This document shows, piece by piece, positions 5,160 to 6,295 of a stretch of DNA of 6,295 nt. The translations under genes and the position numbers were made by a program. Within the stretch, counting starts at the first letter, position 1. Each line of letters begins with the position of its first letter. This stretch comes from an uncultured Acidaminococcus sp. (GTDB lineage: Bacteria > Bacillota_C > Negativicutes > Acidaminococcales > Acidaminococcaceae), in NCBI GenBank assembly GCA_900314165.1, contig OMUE01000219.1, forward strand, positions 1 to 6,295, in the 5' to 3' direction. The notes beneath the pieces are model-generated. The model was not told where the DNA came from. It saw only the letters and a program-made list of their open reading frames with translations, and did not search any database.

Positions 5160-5377
5160 ATAGAGGATTGTAAATAACTTTCACTTTCGAATCCGTAGGG
5201 GCGGTACCAGACTTTTGCATGACAAGAAAACAAGGCAAAATGTCGCCTGTGCCGCCCGCTAGCACGGTCTCCACTGGCGATATTTTCAACCTTTCCATCT
5301 ATAGTTTGTTGAAAAATCTTGTGGAGCCCCTACGGAATAGGGCAAACAGAAAGGTATTTGCAATTTCTTATACTAGT
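5154..5377. mobile_element. MITE-like palindromic element B (best-preserved ends)
   Basis: This 224-bp element begins ACTAGTATA (5154) and ends TATACTAGT (5377). The terminal arms are about 50 bp each: the left arm (5154-5202) and the reverse complement of the right arm (5326-5377) match well across the outer 27-bp module, the CTTTC segment and the inner TCCGTAGGGGC. Inside is a further hairpin, TTTTCAAC/GTTGAAAA (5283-5290 with 5308-5315). Its first six bases, ACTAGT, are shared with the end of element A. It has no coding capacity. A MITE or a REP-like palindromic repeat are both possible. Confidence 0.65.
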
Positions 5378-5401
5378 TTTGTTCCTACCCTTTCGTTATC
5401 T

Positions 5402-5629
5402 ATAGTATAGAAAAGCAATATGCAGAAGGTATCTGGGAATTGTTAAGAAATTATGAAGGTCGCTTGATTTAAGATGTCAGTTATCTGTAGGGGCTTATCG
5501 TAAGATAAGCCCACTAAAGTTGTTCAGTAAAGGATTCCTTGGTGGGCGCATCTTACGATGCGCCCCTACGGTTGTGAATTTTAGTATAGGCGTTTAATAG
5601 GACAGATATTTGCAATTTGACGTACTAAC
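5402..5629. mobile_element. MITE-like palindromic element C
   Basis: The core (5485-5571, 87 bp) is bounded by CTGTAGGGGC and GCCCCTACGG. It contains two perfect hairpins, GGGCTTATC/GATAAGCCC (5491-5499 with 5504-5512) and GGGCGCATC/GATGCGCCC (5544-5552 with 5557-5565). A right outer module (5603-5629) matches that of element B at about 19 of 27 positions. A degenerate left module appears near 5402-5424, so the outer limits are approximate. It ends only a few bases before the predicted response-regulator promoter. Confidence 0.55.
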
Positions 5630-5634
5630 ATCTC

Positions 5635-5663
5635 TTTACCCAGCTATTTAAACCCCTTATAAT
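5635..5663 (+). promoter_or_regulatory. Predicted sigma-70 promoter of the response regulator
   Basis: TTTACC (5635-5640) and a perfect TATAAT (5658-5663) are separated by 17 bp. Transcription would start near 5670, immediately before the ribosome binding site, giving a leader of only about 15 nt. The -35 is 6 bp beyond the end of repeat element C. Confidence 0.6.
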
Positions 5664-5684
5664 AATACCAAAAAGGAGGCCGTT

Positions 5685-6295
5685 ATGGATAAAGAAACGA
5701 TTCTTTTAGTGGATGATGACCCGAAATTGCTGGATTTGGTCCAGAAGTATCTGACCAGCGAAGGGTATGAAGTATATACAGCAAAAGACGGCATGGAGGC
5801 ATTGCAGCAGTTCAAGGAAAAAGATCCCCGGTTCGTGATCCTGGACGTAATGCTGCCGAAACTGGACGGCCGGGACGTGTGCCAGACCATCCGCAAAACC
5901 AGTACGGTGCCCATCATCATGCTGACGGCCCGGGATGCAGAATTCGACCGGCTCATGGGCCTGGAACTAGGCGCGGACGATTACATGACGAAGCCCTTTT
6001 CCATGCGGGAGCTGGGGGCCCGAATCAAGGCCCTGCTGCGGCGGACTTACGGAGCCTATGGGGGCCGGAAAGAGGCGGAACCGGCGTCCGTCATCGAAGC
6101 CGGCGGCCTGAAACTGGATCTGGCCCAACACGCCCTATGGCGCAAGGACAGCAGCGCAGAGGGCAAAAGTCAGTGGACGGAAATCGAGCTGACTCCTATC
6201 GAGTTCAATCTGCTGGAAGTGCTCATGAAGAATCCCAAGCAGGTCTTCAACCGGCTGCAGCTCATGGAAAATACCCATGGCTTTGCCTTTGAAGG
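5685..6295 (+). CDS. OmpR/PhoB-family response regulator, 3' end cut by window edge
   Basis: This is a two-component transcription regulator with 203 complete codons visible and the C-terminus missing. The receiver domain (about 5-120) has the acidic pocket D10-D12, phosphoacceptor D54, switch T81, Y100 and the conserved K103-P104. The OmpR-type winged-helix DNA-binding domain begins near residue 136 (LKLDLAQHALW) and includes LTPIEFNLLEVL (169-180). The frame continues to FAFEG at the edge, just before the recognition helix would finish. The ATG at 5685 has AAAAGGAGG (5671-5679) 5 nt upstream. The loop between W152 and L169 is a few residues longer than in most PhoB-like proteins. A sensor kinase gene usually follows but would lie outside the window. 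The family is certain. The stimulus and targets cannot be read from here, and nothing ties it to zinc. Confidence 0.93.
   Translation, partial: MDKETILLVDDDPKLLDLVQKYLTSEGYEVYTAKDGMEALQQFKEKDPRFVILDVMLPKLDGRDVCQTIRKTSTVPIIMLTARDAEFDRLMGLELGADDYMTKPFSMRELGARIKALLRRTYGAYGGRKEAEPASVIEAGGLKLDLAQHALWRKDSSAEGKSQWTEIELTPIEFNLLEVLMKNPKQVFNRLQLMENTHGFAFE

Larger units (their letters stand above)
4857..5684. other. 828-bp gene-free region occupied by repeats
   Basis: No convincing gene lies between the small exported-protein gene and the response regulator. Open frames here (for example 4979-5233 minus and 5219-5410 plus) run through palindromic repeats, lack ribosome binding sites and resemble nothing known. 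The stretch consists mainly of three related palindromic elements (A, B and C, listed separately), with a predicted promoter for the response regulator at its right end. Confidence 0.8.

Noticed and set aside
4964..5571. Possible CRISPR array because similar blocks recur
   Set aside because: The repeats are of unequal length and spacing and carry large internal hairpins. The intervals are not uniform spacers, and no cas gene is present.

Overview
The window looks like a chromosomal segment of a mid-GC Firmicute. The paired zinc-uptake genes, strong AAGGAGG-type ribosome binding sites, a Firmicutes-style Zur and many short GC-rich palindromic intergenic repeats suggest a member of the Negativicutes, perhaps close to Acidaminococcus. 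That placement is an inference; no rRNA or marker gene is present to confirm it.

Layout. Positions 1-1158 (minus) carry most of a DUF4143-type ATPase whose 3' end runs off the left edge. Positions 1296-3254 (minus) form a tight three-gene operon, znuC-znuB-zur, with overlapping gene ends and an intrinsic terminator at 1258-1305. Positions 3255-3538 are a divergent control region, and 3539-4432 (plus) is znuA, the zinc-binding lipoprotein. A small exported Gly/Cys-rich protein (4571-4846, minus) converges on znuA, and the two share a bidirectional terminator. Positions 4857-5684 contain no gene. They are largely filled by three end-to-end palindromic repeat elements of about 225-265 bp. An OmpR/PhoB-type response regulator (5685 onward, plus) runs off the right edge.

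How it works together. ZnuA captures zinc outside the membrane, ZnuB is the membrane channel, ZnuC supplies ATP hydrolysis and Zur is the zinc-responsive repressor. A perfect 11-5-11 inverted repeat (3439-3465) lies between the divergent promoters: one arm contains the predicted -35 of znuCB-zur and the other touches the -35 of znuA. A second, shorter copy (3504-3518) lies just after the predicted znuA start point. One bound repressor could therefore shut both transcription units, including its own gene.

The most unusual parts are the triple repeat cluster upstream of the response regulator, the repeat material inside the znuCB-zur leader, a Zur whose usual Fur-type regulatory ligands are partly replaced, and the small Cys/Gly-rich exported protein beside znuA. 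No clearly new multi-gene system is visible.
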